In this document: piece after piece, positions 1 through 12,500 of the stretch
How the letters are laid out: each line of letters begins with the position of its first letter
Position numbering within the stretch: the first letter of the stretch is position 1
NCBI RefSeq assembly: GCF_907164915.1
Contig: NC_061867.1
Span: 52,455,852 to 52,519,851 of the forward strand
Direction of reading: 5' to 3'
From: Impatiens glandulifera
Lineage: Eukaryota; Streptophyta; Magnoliopsida; Ericales; Balsaminaceae
Length of the DNA: 64,000 bases
Notes under the pieces: model-generated
The model's database searches: none
What the model saw: only the letters and a program-made list of their open reading frames with translations
What the model was told of the DNA's origin: nothing
Made by a program: the position numbers and the translations under genes

Positions 1-2279
1 TGTTGGTATGCTTAATCTAGTTGTCATTTTTATTTAACTATTCTAGAAGCTTTACTTTTCACTCAAACTTTATTTATAAAATGTTGTAAATAATCTTTTT
101 AAATGCCAAACAATGAAGAGATACAATGTTATCGAAAAGTAAAAAATATTGCTGGTGAAAACAACCGTGATAGACAACCGCGTTTAAAAGGCGCGTCTAA
201 AAGGTCAAAATATGGTTGATGGAGACCACCGTGATGGACAAAGGTTTCTAAGAAGTACGAAATTATTATTGTAACCACTCAATTACAAAATCTTAAATTA
301 GTCTTAAATATAAAACATTCAATAGTCATATAATACATTGAGATCCCAATAGTGGACATTCCTAACTAGTCTTAATAGTTAGGCAAATTTGCTTAGACAA
401 ACATAACAAATATTTGACATAAATAGGTATTTAACCAATTATTGAAATTTTAGTTATATTTCAAAATAAATACCAAATCAGGAAATGTTGGGCAACTATT
501 AAAAATAAATTAAGAATATTTCCTTCTTTTATAAATATTTAATTAATTAATTAAAATATCAATATAAATTGACTTGGTCTTTATTAAATTTAAATTTTAA
601 ATATAAAAAACAGCTCTCATGAAATAAATAAAAAATAATATTTATAAACAAATAATAAAAAACCCCAAAAAAAGTAAACATAAGTTTAGCTGTCTCTTTT
701 AAGTGAATATTTCAATACACATGGAGTAGTTAACAATATCAAATAGATAAATCATGCCATAAGGATGTGATTATGCTCTATTAACAACCATTTAATTAAT
801 AATTTAATCCCTAATAATATGCCACGAGTTATTAGCATATTATATTTATTATATACATTAAATTAATATATATTATATAGTGTGGGCCATGTAGGGACAT
901 GATAGTAATTGTCTGTGGGTAAGTAATGACATTATGGTACCGGTGTCATCTCCCTTACTAAGTTCTTCCCTCCATGTTTTAATTAAGAGCTTGTTTGATA
1001 TTGGGTTATATATTTAAGTTAAATTATATTTAAATTTTATAATAATAAAAAAATTAGATATGTTTTAGTATATTATTGAATGAATCAATTTAATTATTGA
1101 AAAAAAAAATAATCCAAATAAAATAAGATGAAACCAGCTCACTACTAAAAAGGAACTTGGATGTTTTCATTAATTTTCTAAGAATCAGCCTTGTATTAAG
1201 GAGTTTTTGAGTTTATATGGATTTTAAATATTTCTTTAATCACTTTGATTAATATTTTATTTATTAATTAATTATATTATTATCCTTATTATTTTTAGTT
1301 TCTTTTTATTTAAATATAATTTTTACTAGCAAGATTTCTTCCACATTTATTTCTTTTTCAAAAACAAACATAAATGTAACATTGACCGACATAACAATTT
1401 TGTTGATGCAATGATCACACCACTTTCACAGTTTTTGAGTTATCATTTTTTAAAAATATTTATAATCTAAAAGAATGTAAATTTATTAGAAAACATACAT
1501 AAAAGCTTTTCAATCACTAAAAATCAGTATTTAAAAAATTAAAAAATTAATAGTTTAATTCTTATTTAAAATACTCTCCCAAATAACTTTGTATTAGCTA
1601 AAGGAAGTCATGGTTTACATTTAGAGCTGGCTTTAATATATGTTTTTTTAATTTTTATTTAATTTTATAATAAAAAATCACAATATTACATAACTTTCCT
1701 CCTAACCATTCAATCGCTTATTTTATTAATTAAAATATTAAAATAATACTCCAAAACTTGTTAATTTTGATTTTTTTTTTTTAATTTTTGGTAACATATT
1801 TATTTGACTTTTATTTAAACTAGTTTTCTTTTAAGTTTAATGACTATTTTACTTTCTCAATAAATGAGAGAAAATATATTAAATAAAAAATATTTTAATA
1901 TTTTCATGAATAAATTCACAGATATGATATATAAATTGAAAAGAGATAATATATTTTGTCTTGAGTAATATTTTAAAATAAACTTTAATATAAAAGAGTT
2001 TCTATTTTATTTTTATTAAATTTAATTTAAAATATATAAACAAAATTATTTTAGTAATTAAATCAATTAAAAACTCAATATATATATTTTTTCAAATAAT
2101 TATTTTGAATAAAATCCTAAAAAACCCACAAATAAACAAGATCAAACAAGATCCTATAGATCATAATTAATATTTTATTTAATACAATAATTATATTTTA
2201 AATTATGATTCATTTCATAATACTTTTTTTGATTAAACTAAATTATTATAATCTATTTTAATTATTATTTTTCCATTTA
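1..2279. other. AT-rich intergenic region
   Basis: I see no convincing coding exon here. The stretch is dominated by A/T runs and short TA-rich words. Around 985-1130 there is a segment starting with the words GAGCTTGTTTGATATTGGGTT that resembles the AT-rich MITE-like family seen elsewhere in the window (8.5, 8.7, 32.3 and 34.5 kb). The rest holds nothing I can name. Confidence 0.6.
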
Positions 2280-2297
2280 ATGTTAGCCTTCATTGAC

Positions 2298-2376
2298 CTT
2301 CTCTGTCTCTTCAATACCCCCTACTTATGCCCACTCCCTCTACTCTCTTCAAATTCCTCTCTCTCATCTCTTTCTC
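2298..2376 (+). promoter_or_regulatory. Pyrimidine-rich 5' leader of the kinase gene
   Basis: A CT-rich stretch with repeated CTCTCT and TTCTC words lies about 70-145 bases before the kinase start codon. Such Y-patches are common in plant core promoters and 5' leaders. A short upstream ATG at 2280 opens a 63-codon frame that overlaps the main start codon in another frame. If transcription starts upstream of 2280 it would act as an overlapping uORF; this is inference only. Confidence 0.4.
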
Positions 2377-2442
2377 TCTCCACTTTTCCGGCACGGCGGC
2401 GCTCTCCGGCACCTCCACAAACCCTAATTTTCCTTAGTGGGT

Positions 2443-4795
2443 ATGGCTTGTTTTCGATTCAATCTCCTTAAATCCTTAAAAACAAGGAGAATCAATCGAA
2501 AGAGAATCTCGAATCGAGAGCTTAATCAAGATGATGAAATAGAGGCGCCGCCATCTCCACCGGCGACGGCGGCGGCGATGAGTTGTGATGGGAAGTTGAA
2601 GAGATTCCGGTGGGAGGAATTGAAGAAAGGGGCAAAGGATTTTTCGAAAATGATTGGATCAGGAGGATTAAGTAATGTTTATTTAGCTAATCTTTATGAT
2701 TCAAATCTTGTGGCGGTTAAGATTATTCAGTGCGGTTGTAGTGAGCGGCTCAGCCGCATATTCCGGCAAGAACTTGAGATTCTACGGCAAATTCGACATG
2801 AAAATATTGTTAATCTCATCGGATTTAGCGAAAGTCAAGGTATTTGTTTCTTTTAAATCTATGATTAATTATATGAATCTTTGATGAATATAGTTTTCTT
2901 TAAAGCTAGAAACTTGTTTTTATTAAGTCTTGTTTGATCGTTAGGTTTTTGGGTTTTTTAAGGGTATTTTCGTAATTATACACCCAAAAAAATGTTTTTT
3001 TTATAATTATCAAACATAATTTTTTGGATAGGAAAATTTATTGTCATGGTTTAAATATGTAATTGATATATTTTTTGAAGTAGGAATGACCCAATATATT
3101 TGATCTATTTTTTGATTTGTTATTGATAGAAATCATATACTAGTCAATAAATAATTTCCTAAAAATGACATCTTTTTTTGTACCTTTGAATAAAACTTAA
3201 ATTATTTTTAGACTAATTTCTACACTATTTATGTAATTTCTTTCTTTGGTTAACATATTATATATATTTTTATACTATTTATGTAACTTTTTATTTGTTT
3301 AATTATAATGAGATAATTTTTTTTAAGTTTTGTCTAATAGATTAAAGGTCTCTATTTTTAAAAAAAATGGTTTAAGATGAAGTGGAGAGACTTGATTATA
3401 TGAATTTAAATAAATAATTAATTTTATAAATTTAAAATAAAATAAAGTTTTTTTTCCTAAAAAAATTAGAATGAGTAAAGTTTTCCAATTATACCTCATT
3501 TGACTATTTGTTTAAACTACTATTAATAGTTTTTCTGTTTTTCCTTCCTTCCAAATAATCTTGAAAATTGTCCATGTAAATCTCATAAATTTGTATTTTG
3601 GAAACCAAAATTAGGAAAATAATAATTACTACTTAAAAAAATTCCTTGTAAATCTAATAATTTTATAGAAACACTAATATGTTTTTAATATTTGAACACC
3701 ATTAATTATAATTGGAATAATATTGACAATACTTCTTTAAATAATTGTTACTAAAAAATTTAGTGCTATAAAGTTAAAATTGTAATAATATCCTGCATCT
3801 CTTCCATTACCAGTGTATTAAATTTACAATTCCAAATTTCGAAACCATTTATTTCTTATAGCAACAAAAAAAGAAAATAACATTTATTTTTTCCAACTGT
3901 CATCTTAACTGCCGTGAATCTTCCACCGCCCACCACTATGATTTAAACAAGGCCTAAATTTCCATTTTACATAATTTTGAAAAAATCTTACTTAAAAATG
4001 GTTTTCCATTTTATTCTCGGTGAAATTTTCGTTTGTACTAGCTCACTCTTTTAAACATGTTGGAATAACGCGATAAATTATTTTGTAGATGAAGGAGCTT
4101 TGATTCTCGAGTACGTTCCAAATGGAACCCTACAAGAGAAACTTCATTCCAACCGTCGTGGAGGCTCGTCGAGTTCTTTATTATCATGGAAGGATAGAAT
4201 GGTAATTGCATTTCAAGTTGCCGGAGCCATGCAATACCTTCACGAGAGATGTTCTCTCCACATTGTCCACGGCGACATAAAATCCTCCAATATTTTGTTA
4301 GACGAGCGCCTAAATTCTAAACTATGCGATTTTGGATCAGCCAAGATGGGATTCTCATCCATGGTCTTGCCTCCATCATCAGCCGATCGAAGAATCATGA
4401 TGGGCTCGCCAGGGTACGTCGATCCTCAGTTCCTCAGAACTGGGATCGCGTCAAAAAAGAGTGATGTATATAGTTTTGGAGTTGTCTTGCTTGAACTCAT
4501 CACGGGGATGGAGGCGTTCTGCCCCGAGAAGGAGCAGATGTTGACGTCTGTGGCTGGAGCCGACGAGGGGAAGGTTGTGGAGATGGTGGATCCGCGTTTG
4601 AAGGGGAATTTTGATTTGGAGGAAGTTAAGGTTATGGCAACATTGGCGGGATTGTGCTTGAGATCTTCTCCTAGTTTAAGACCTTCCGCGGCCGACCTTT
4701 TGTTTATTATGAGCGATAAGATAGCTCCCGTTTATAACTCGCTATCTTGTGTTGGAAAACAAGAATCGGGCGAGGTTTGTCATGAGAATTTGTAA
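2443..4795 (+). CDS. Receptor-like cytoplasmic kinase (non-RD, no transmembrane segment)
   Basis: This is a Ser/Thr protein kinase of the plant RLK/Pelle group, 367 residues from two exons, 2443-2839 and 4089-4795. The intron has GT at 2840, AG ending at 4088, and keeps frame. Residues 1-50 are basic, then Pro/Ala-rich, with no signal peptide or membrane segment, so it is cytoplasmic. Cys3 could be acylated. The kinase domain starts near 55. It has the glycine loop GSGGLSNV (72-79), VAVK with Lys93, a probable helix-C Glu near 110, HGDIKSSN with catalytic Asp195, DFG at 213-215, and GSPGYVDP. HGD replaces the usual HRD, so it is a non-RD kinase. The domain appears complete to the late conserved Arg region. 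An in-frame GTG lies at 2437; I chose ATG 2443. Family assignment is firm; the pathway is unknown. Confidence 0.9.
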
Positions 4796-7700
4796 ATTCT
4801 TTTGCGTTTTCAACTTTGATTGTACAAGAAAAGGGAAAAAAGTATAGGATCGGTGGTAGTGTTTTGTTCGCAGCCCCATCATGAAAAACATTGTTTAAAA
4901 TCCGCACTCAAATTATATTAAACTCTAATCAAACTTACCTAAAGTAGGGTTTTTGTGGTTTGGTTCATGTTTGTAGTTCATAATGTGACTTGTTTGTCAT
5001 TTTTTTTTATAAATTCTATAATAGTAAAGTCCTTAAACTAAATACAAACAACTAGTAGGAAGTCTTGTTTTCGAGTCATATTTAATCATGGTAGTGATAT
5101 TTGTTTTTATTGAATTGAGTCGGTTCATTTATTGCGATGTTTTCAGTTAGTGTATCCACCGTATTTAACATCGGTTGGTTTCATATGCCACATGGGGATC
5201 AAAATAGAGACTTTTCATAAATTTGGATCCCACCTGTAATAGCATTTAAGTTAATTTCACAATGTGACATAGAACATGTCAATAATTGAAAGAGAAAGGT
5301 GTGCAAAGTGAAAGGCATAGAACAGCTAATCAACTATGTTTGATAATTCAACAAAGGAAATTGAATCATACTTCATGATAAATGTACAATAAGTAAAAAT
5401 AATTATTAATCAAAGATTGACTTTAGAATGTTTTTCATCTAATTTTCAATATTTCATTTTCAACATGAATTAATAGTTGAACATTAAACCAAAAACAAAA
5501 ATAACAAAACAAATCCTCCAAAATTCTTAAATCAACTTAAATTTGAAAACTCTCAACATTTATAATTAAAGACAATATTATATCGGGATTTTTATCAAAT
5601 TGTTAATATGAAAAATCCAAAAAAGAATTCGGAAAAAGTTAGTCATTGTTTGTCATTTTCCACTACATCAAATCAAATGTTTTTAAAAAAATAAAGTTAA
5701 CATAACATAATAAAAAGAAGATAAGTTTTAAAAGTAAAATCAATTATAAAAGAAAAAAAACAATATATGCTTTCTGAAATTCGGTTGAGTTAATCGGGGA
5801 GTTAATCGTTCTTCTCGTTTACAAGTTCGATAACCTGTTGACTAACGTTTTTAATTTTAGTTTTATTATTTTTTTTTATTCATGTTTTTATCGTTTATTT
5901 AAACGATTATCATCATTTTTAATATACATGAAAACTTTGACTAGTTAATTAATAACAAAACAATACAAACATTACTTTTTTATTTTTATTATATAAATCA
6001 ATAGTTTTATAGTTCTGCTTTATGTATTATTAAGAAGATAACACTTTAATTGTAATTGGTTAATAAAATCATTGAATAAAGTCACAAAATAGAGTTTTAT
6101 TGTAGCGGAGCCTAGTCTGGTATCGATTCCTTCTTTATAGTCATCTAGTCTTTCAAAAAGAAATTTAATATTTTCTCCTTTTTAACTTCGCTCTTTATAG
6201 CTTCTCCTTATGGTTAGAACCTAACATTTCGAGAGTCTCATACTTGGCCAAAGTGTGATCCGTTAGCCCATAAGTAAGTACTATGACGAAGGGCTATGGC
6301 TCACATTATACATCACAATTTTCCCAAGATATTCATCCGATCCTTTAGTCTTTCTTATTAGATAACAAAATCAAACCGAAATAATTATATTATTAATAAC
6401 AGGACCAAATCATTATTCTGAAAAAAAAAAATAGGAAAGTGCAATCAATTTAAATATTTTTTTTATCACTCTCTCTGGAGTCTGGACAATATAATCGAAG
6501 TTCCTTATAAAGAAAAATAATAAAAAAAAAAATGTTTTTTACTGTTATGGACTCTTTTCCTCCTAAACATTCCGGCCCAACTAATAAATTGATTAGCCCA
6601 AAATAAAAATAACAGCCCACCTTTTATTTGTAAATTGGCTAAGAGTTATGAAAAGAAATTTCAATGGAAAATAAAACAAAAGCCATTATAACATAAACCA
6701 TTAAGAAGTTGAAAAGACAAAAATCTCAATTTCAATTTTCACATAACGTCTGAAGAAACTATGATGGAAAGTGCTAGCTTCCTAAATAAATAAAAATTGA
6801 TAACATAAAAAACCGGTAATATGATCCAATGTGATCTAGAAGATGCACGAACAATATACTACTACTAACAGAGAATATCGAATCTATGTGACATTTTCAG
6901 GCGTAATAGGTTTAAGAAGACATTCAAGGTCTTAACATTGCTAGCAATTGTTTGGACTGTTTCGAGACCAAGAGTTTTAACTAGCTTAGCTTTATGGCTT
7001 GCTAAGCAATGACAAATAGAAGAGGTCTTTTGGGGGCATTGTTTATTTGCTTTCAAAGAATCCATGTATTATTGTTACTTCAATATTGAATATATAATTA
7101 CAAATTGGGTAATTTGTTATTGAGTAAGTCCAAACTTAACTTGGTCATACAACTACATTTTTATGAATGAGCAGTTCCATTTTAGTGGTAGTCCCTTTCC
7201 TTTTTCCACTCTAGGGAAAACATAAATACATTTTCTTAACTAGGAGGGTAACCTAATTTATTGAAATAATCATTATAACTAAGAAAAATGTATAAACATT
7301 GTCACATTCCTTAGCCAAATTGTTGGTTGTTTAAAGATTTTATCAATGTGAAATTGAGACTAGTTGGATGGAGTAAGGTGGGCAAGAATGTCGCAATAAA
7401 GGGTTATAAATTGACATCCCGATTTAGCTCCTTTCTTTTAAATCGTTTTTGTAGATTTTCAATTCAAACATATGGTCTTTTGGTGAAACTTATTTGAAAC
7501 AAGTATGACCTTAATTGTATTGAGTTCATGAAACACACACATGACACACATGGTTGTCGATGCGTCCAAGAGCATTAGTCACCAATAGAAAATGCTTCAA
7601 TGAAATACTAGTTTCGAGGTTGAATTGGGAAATTCATTAGATATTGGCATGTGGGGGTAGAATAGTCTTATCAATTGTTTTTTTGAAATAATTTTACAAT

Positions 7701-8474
7701 GTGAAAATGACACCCTTCAATATATAGTATACCTTAGATTCTATTAATGGAGACTCTAAGATAATGATGTGATGTCTCTAAGATAGACTTTTAGGATGGA
7801 TTAATTGGAAAATAGGTAAGCTAAGGAACAATTTTGATAAATTCATGATACAATGTTAATTATAATCAAATATGCCTTGAACAAAGTTCTATAACATTCA
7901 AAATTCTTGTTTTGGGTGGTGCATTCTTATATAGACAAATTTTAAATGACTATAAATAATTCTTGAATCAATATATAAATCAATCCATAAATCATAAAAG
8001 TTAATATATACTCATACAATTTTTTATTATAAATTAACTATCTTAATTCATTTAATGGAGTTTTGAATAAATGTGCAAAAAAATAAATTAATTAAATATC
8101 CTTAATTGTACACTAAACTAATTCAACATGTTTGACATTATTTTAATTTTGATTGTATAATTTCATTATTTATCTTAATATTGTAACTTTAAATAATTAT
8201 ATAATTAGTAAATAATTATATATTAATAAAATAAAGTTTTATGTCTAAATTTTTAAAAATTAAATATTATTTTAATTTAATATTAAATTAAACATCTAAT
8301 TATTTAAATAATACGAAATGCATCGATTATCACATTTCTACAACGATGTGTTTCAAGAAAAAAAACATTGAGTACTCTCATTATTAAAATTTTATATTAA
8401 TATTATTTATTGGCTATGCATTTTTAAACTTTTTGGTTTTTCAAAATACAAGTTATCAGGGCTAGTTCAGGGCT
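4796..8474. other. Intergenic region downstream of the kinase gene
   Basis: It is AT-rich with no ORF I can tie to a family. A 66-codon minus-strand frame at 6865-7065 has no recognisable domain. The segment around 6105-6350 is less AT-rich and may be a decayed gene or repeat fragment, but I cannot identify it. Confidence 0.5.
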
Positions 8475-8965
8475 TAAGATCTTGTTTGGATGGATTATTT
8501 TAATAATTTAGAACTGGTTTATATTGGAGTACAAAATAAAAATTGTTAATGATTTTGATAATGTAACGATTATTGTTGATAAAATGATTTAAAATGTATT
8601 AATATATATAAATAAAATATAAAATAATAATTTACATTATAAAATATTTTAATATTTTAATTAATAAATGAAGTGATTTAATAGAAAAAAATAAAAAAAT
8701 AAAACTATGTTTTAATTCAACCAAAGAAAGGCGTTTAGACTTGTTTGCATTTGGGTTATTATAAAAAAAAGAAGTTATGATCAGTGATAATTTTGAAGAT
8801 ATAATAATTTTTTTAAAATATTTAAATTATATATATATATAAATGAATAAAATAAATAATAATAATTTAAAATATAAAATATTTTAGTATTTTGGTTAAT
8901 GTTCTGATTAATGAGGGTGAAAGTGAAAAAATGTTTGAGTGAATTGTATTATTTAAATAACTCAA
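8475..8965. repeat. Two adjacent AT-rich MITE-like copies
   Basis: Two related segments, about 8475-8725 and 8732-8965, each begin with a word like CTTGTTTGGATGGATTA or CTTGTTTGCATTTGGGTTA. Each contains an inner block with AAATAATAATTTAAAATATA and AAAATATTTTAATATTTTAAT. The same inner block recurs near 18.5, 32.1, 34.5 and 48.9 kb. They carry no coding capacity. Element ends and target duplications are not clear by eye. Confidence 0.5.
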
Positions 8966-9006
8966 ATCATGATATTAAATTGAGAGAAAATAATGATGGG
9001 TGATTA

Positions 9007-9291
9007 TCTATATATAATGATGCTTAATTTTTAAAGTGTCCGGATTGCCGGGTCGAGAGCTGTGGTTAATTTGGATACTTGGGTCGGATTGTGGGTTGAC
9101 CCGTTTTTAAATTTAAAACGGTTAAAATAAAATTAAAAATGTTAAAGGTATGTTTCGAACTTGCAACCTAACAAAAACAAGTACAACTCTTTAACCAACT
9201 AGGCTACAAAAACTTTATATTTTAAATTAAACACCAAATTTAATAAACGCGGGACGTTTTAATATTAATATAAATTCAACTTTTTAACTGA

Positions 9292-9330
<39 letters not shown>
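9007..9330 (+). repeat. Helitron 5' module, copy 1
   Basis: This copy runs from the TC terminus through GTGTCCGGATTGCCGGGTCG, the words GGTATGTTTCGAACTTGC and CTCTTTAACCAACTAGGC, to AACTTTTTAACTGACTAA and a TA tract where the MULE begins. On the minus strand the two inner words look like tRNA boxes A (TAGCCTAGTTGG) and B (AGTTCGAAAC), so the module may have absorbed a tRNA-related sequence. Confidence 0.65.
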
Positions 9331-9332
<2 letters not shown>

Positions 9333-9410
9333 GAAATGATATTTTCAACGAAAGAGTAACGAAAGCAAGGCCACGAATCTACGTGGCCTTGCCAGCTAGG
9401 AGAGAGAAAA
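9331..9410 (+). repeat. MULE left terminal inverted repeat
   Basis: It begins GGGAAATGATATTTTCAACG and runs to CTAGGAGAGAGAAA. Aligned with the reverse complement of 17958-18036 it matches well, with most differences in the first 35 bases. It contains its own short palindrome, GGCCACG and CGTGGCC around a 5-base loop, which could be a transposase contact or a hairpin. Confidence 0.85.
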
Positions 9411-9589
9411 AAAAAGAAAAAAAAAAAGAAAAAAAGAAAACGTTTCAGTTTCCCCCTTCTTCTTTCCTCTGTCTTTCTTCTTTTCATTTATTCTTTCCGG
9501 CGATTTTTCTCTTCTCTGGCGATTTTTCTCTCCGGCGGCGGCATCCCCGACTTCTTCAACTTTATTCATCTTCTTTCTTTCGATCGAAA
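9411..9589 (+). promoter_or_regulatory. 5' leader/promoter of the MULE protease gene
   Basis: An A-rich tract joins the TIR to a CT-rich leader that contains CGGCGATTTTTCTCT twice and a CGGCGGCGG stretch, ending at ATG 9590. The TIR plus this leader probably supplies the promoter, as is usual in MULEs. No clear TATA box is visible between the TIR and the ATG. Confidence 0.45.
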
Positions 9590-12500
9590 ATGGTAGGTCT
9601 TCTCCTTCGGGTATTTCCGTTCACTTCACTGTCTGCATTCATTCGTGAATATCTTTTCTCTTTTTCAGGCTGGTGGTCCAGGTACATCTCCATGCAAGAC
9701 TCCAAAATCTCCAAGGACAAGGTAAATAACATCTCCTTTAGAATCCTAAAACATTTTGATGATTTGAAGACCGTTTAGGTTTTTACGGTTAGGGTTAGGG
9801 TTAGGGTTAGGATTATGGATTTTGATGATTCTGCTGATTCTAATGATTTTAACGATAGAAATGGTTGATTATTTTGTGTTTATTTGCTTCTATGTGATGA
9901 TTTATGTGATTTTTGATATGTTTGGCTGTTATGGGTCCCGAAAGTGTTGTTTCGGGGACCCGAAAGTATGATTACATAGTCCAGAAATTTGATTTTGATA
10001 TGTTATTTGAATGAACGGTCCCGAAAGTGTGGTTTCGGGACCCAAAAGTGTTGTTTCGGGACCCAAAAGTGTTGTTTCGGGACCCGAAATGTATTGTTTC
10101 GGGACCCCAAAATTGAATTTTGATATGTGAGGCTGTTATAAGTCCCGAAATGGGTGGTTTCGGGACCCGAAATGGGTGGTTTCGGGATCCGAAATGGGTG
10201 GTTTCGGGACCCGAAATGGGTGGTTTCGGGACCCGAAATGGGTGGTTTCGGGACCCATAAATCTGATTTTGTAATGTTTGGCTGTTATGGGTCCCGAAAG
10301 TGTGGTTTCGGGACCCGAAATGGGTGGTTTCGGGACCCATAAATCTGATTTTGTAATGTTTGGCTGTTATGGGTCCCGAAAGTGTGGTTTCGGGACCCGA
10401 AATAGGTGGTTTCAGGACCCATAAATCGGATTTTGAAATGTTTGGCTGTTATGGGTCCCGAAAGTGTGGTTTCGGGACCCGAAATGGGTGCTTTCGGGAC
10501 CCATAAATCGGATTTTGTAATGTTTGGCTGTTAAGGGTCCCGAAAGTGTGGTTTCGGGACCCGAAATGGGTGGTTTCGGGACCTGAAATGGGTGGTTTCG
10601 GGACCCGAAATAAGGTGTTTCGGGACCCAAAATTTTGATTTTTAACTTGTTTTCTCTTGGTTTTTAACTTGCTTTAACTTTGTTTCTCTTAGATTATCTG
10701 TTTCATGTTTTTTAAATGTTTATCTTTTGTTTTTGTAGGGCAAATAAACGTAAAAAGAATGCCCAAGAAGAAGCATCTCCCAAAGCAGTTCACAAATCCC
10801 CAAAAGCTCCCAAATTAGTTCCGAAATCCCCCAGAGCAGCAGCTCCCAAAGCAGCCCCACACAACCTTTTTTTAACTAGGACATCTTCTTTTGGCCTTTT
10901 CAATCTTCTGCAACTACTGTCTAATGATCAAAAGGAGGCTGTGAAGTCAATAGGCTTTGGCCATCTACTTTCATTATCACTTTCAAAATGCCCCGGGGAG
11001 ATATCTCGTTATCTAGTGAGGCAGTTTGACTGTGATAAATGTTCTTTCACTCTAGAGAATGGCGAGGAAGTGAAAATTGAAGAAGATGTTGAAATGGTAT
11101 TGGGTCTCCCCAGAGGGGAGTTGGACATTGTAGAATATCAGAATAACGAGACTGATGACAAGCTGAAGGCATTTAGGACTCGATGGGGTAACCCTATTAA
11201 TGGCGCTCCTTTAGTGACTGCTATGCCGACGAAAATGATTGAGAACAAAGCTGCTGACAACAATTTTAAGATAGACTTCGTATTATTTGTTGTCAGCTGC
11301 TTTCTCTGGTGTGATCACCTAGGTCAACTATCAAGGTACTATCATTTTTGTTATTTCATTTGCATGACAACTTATATGACATGTTAATAAATCCTCAAAT
11401 ATGTTTTTTCCCCTTGCAGGTATAGAATTCTGAAATCTATTTCAGATGTTCATAATATCAAGAAGTTCAATTGGTGCAAATTTGTACTTGAAGGATTAGT
11501 TCAATCATGCGCAAAAGTGAAGGAGAATGAAAAACGACATTTCCAAGGACCACAGACGTTCCTTATTGTAAGTTATCCGTTAATTAATTTCTCTGTTTGC
11601 AAAAATAATTGGTTTTAATTAACATATGTTTGTTTTCAGTTGTGCTACGTGTATAGGGTGAGCAACCCACAACTGGGAGGAGTTAATGACCGTCGATTTC
11701 CAATACTGTCATGTTGGAATGACACGACTTTGAAGTTTAGACTGGATACGGAGTTTGAAAATGGAGGATTCGGACGCGGAAGCGTTTTGGGACGAATTCC
11801 ACTACCGGGGATGTGGGGGGAGAACGATGAGGAGGATAATGATGTGGGGGATAATGATGAGGAGGATATGAATGAGGGGGTGTCTGAGACCCCAAAGGCG
11901 GCGGCGGCAGCAGCAGCAGCAGAACCTAGGAATAGGTCACCACCTAGGAATAGGTCACCACCTCGGATGAGGCCACCAATGAGGAGGTCAGAACCAACGC
12001 AATCAACACCTATGAATCAAGGCCTACCACCTATGAATATAACACCTATTAACACGGCAGGTCCGGACGTTGATAAACTGACTTTTACAGAGAATTTGGC
12101 GTGGATTGCTAAATGTACGTTGTTTATTGAAAAAGCCACGAGAAGACTGGAAGCTTTAACTTCAGGTTGGGATGCAACGCCAATGTATGACAACGCCATC
12201 CACGTAATTTATAGAGCAATGGACAGTAATAAACCTTTTAGGGATGCCATGCACAGATACTTCAAAGATCGAACACCCACTAAGGATGATGGGGTAAACG
12301 ATCAGGACGCTCACACTGAGGGGGCTCACACTGAGGGGGCTCACACTGAGCGGGCTCACAGTGAGGGGGCTCAAACTGAGCGTGCTCACAGTGAGGGGGC
12401 TCAAACTGAGGTGGCTCACACTGAAGTGGGTGTTCTCGAAGAGGAAGATGAAGATGAAGTACCTGAAAAAGATGGATCTCCAAGAAAAAGAAGGAGAAAT

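Noticed and set aside
6865..7065. 66-codon minus-strand ORF with ordinary amino acid composition
   Set aside because: It has no recognised domain, no clear promoter or splice context, and could be a decayed fragment. I could not support it as a gene.
9329..9778. 149-codon plus-strand frame across the MULE left end
   Set aside because: It starts inside the TIR and reads through intron 1 and past the donor at 9722. The splice sites and downstream frame support the short ATG exon instead.
9789..9813. Telomere-like GGGTTA run as a telomere relic
   Set aside because: Only four units of a non-plant-type repeat; it is better seen as simple sequence.
9972..10630. Repetitive minus and plus frames with GPETTHFGSRNH-like peptides
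   Set aside because: These are translations of the 22-bp minisatellite in an intron, not proteins. The same applies to frames at 12730-13160 and 17090-17540.
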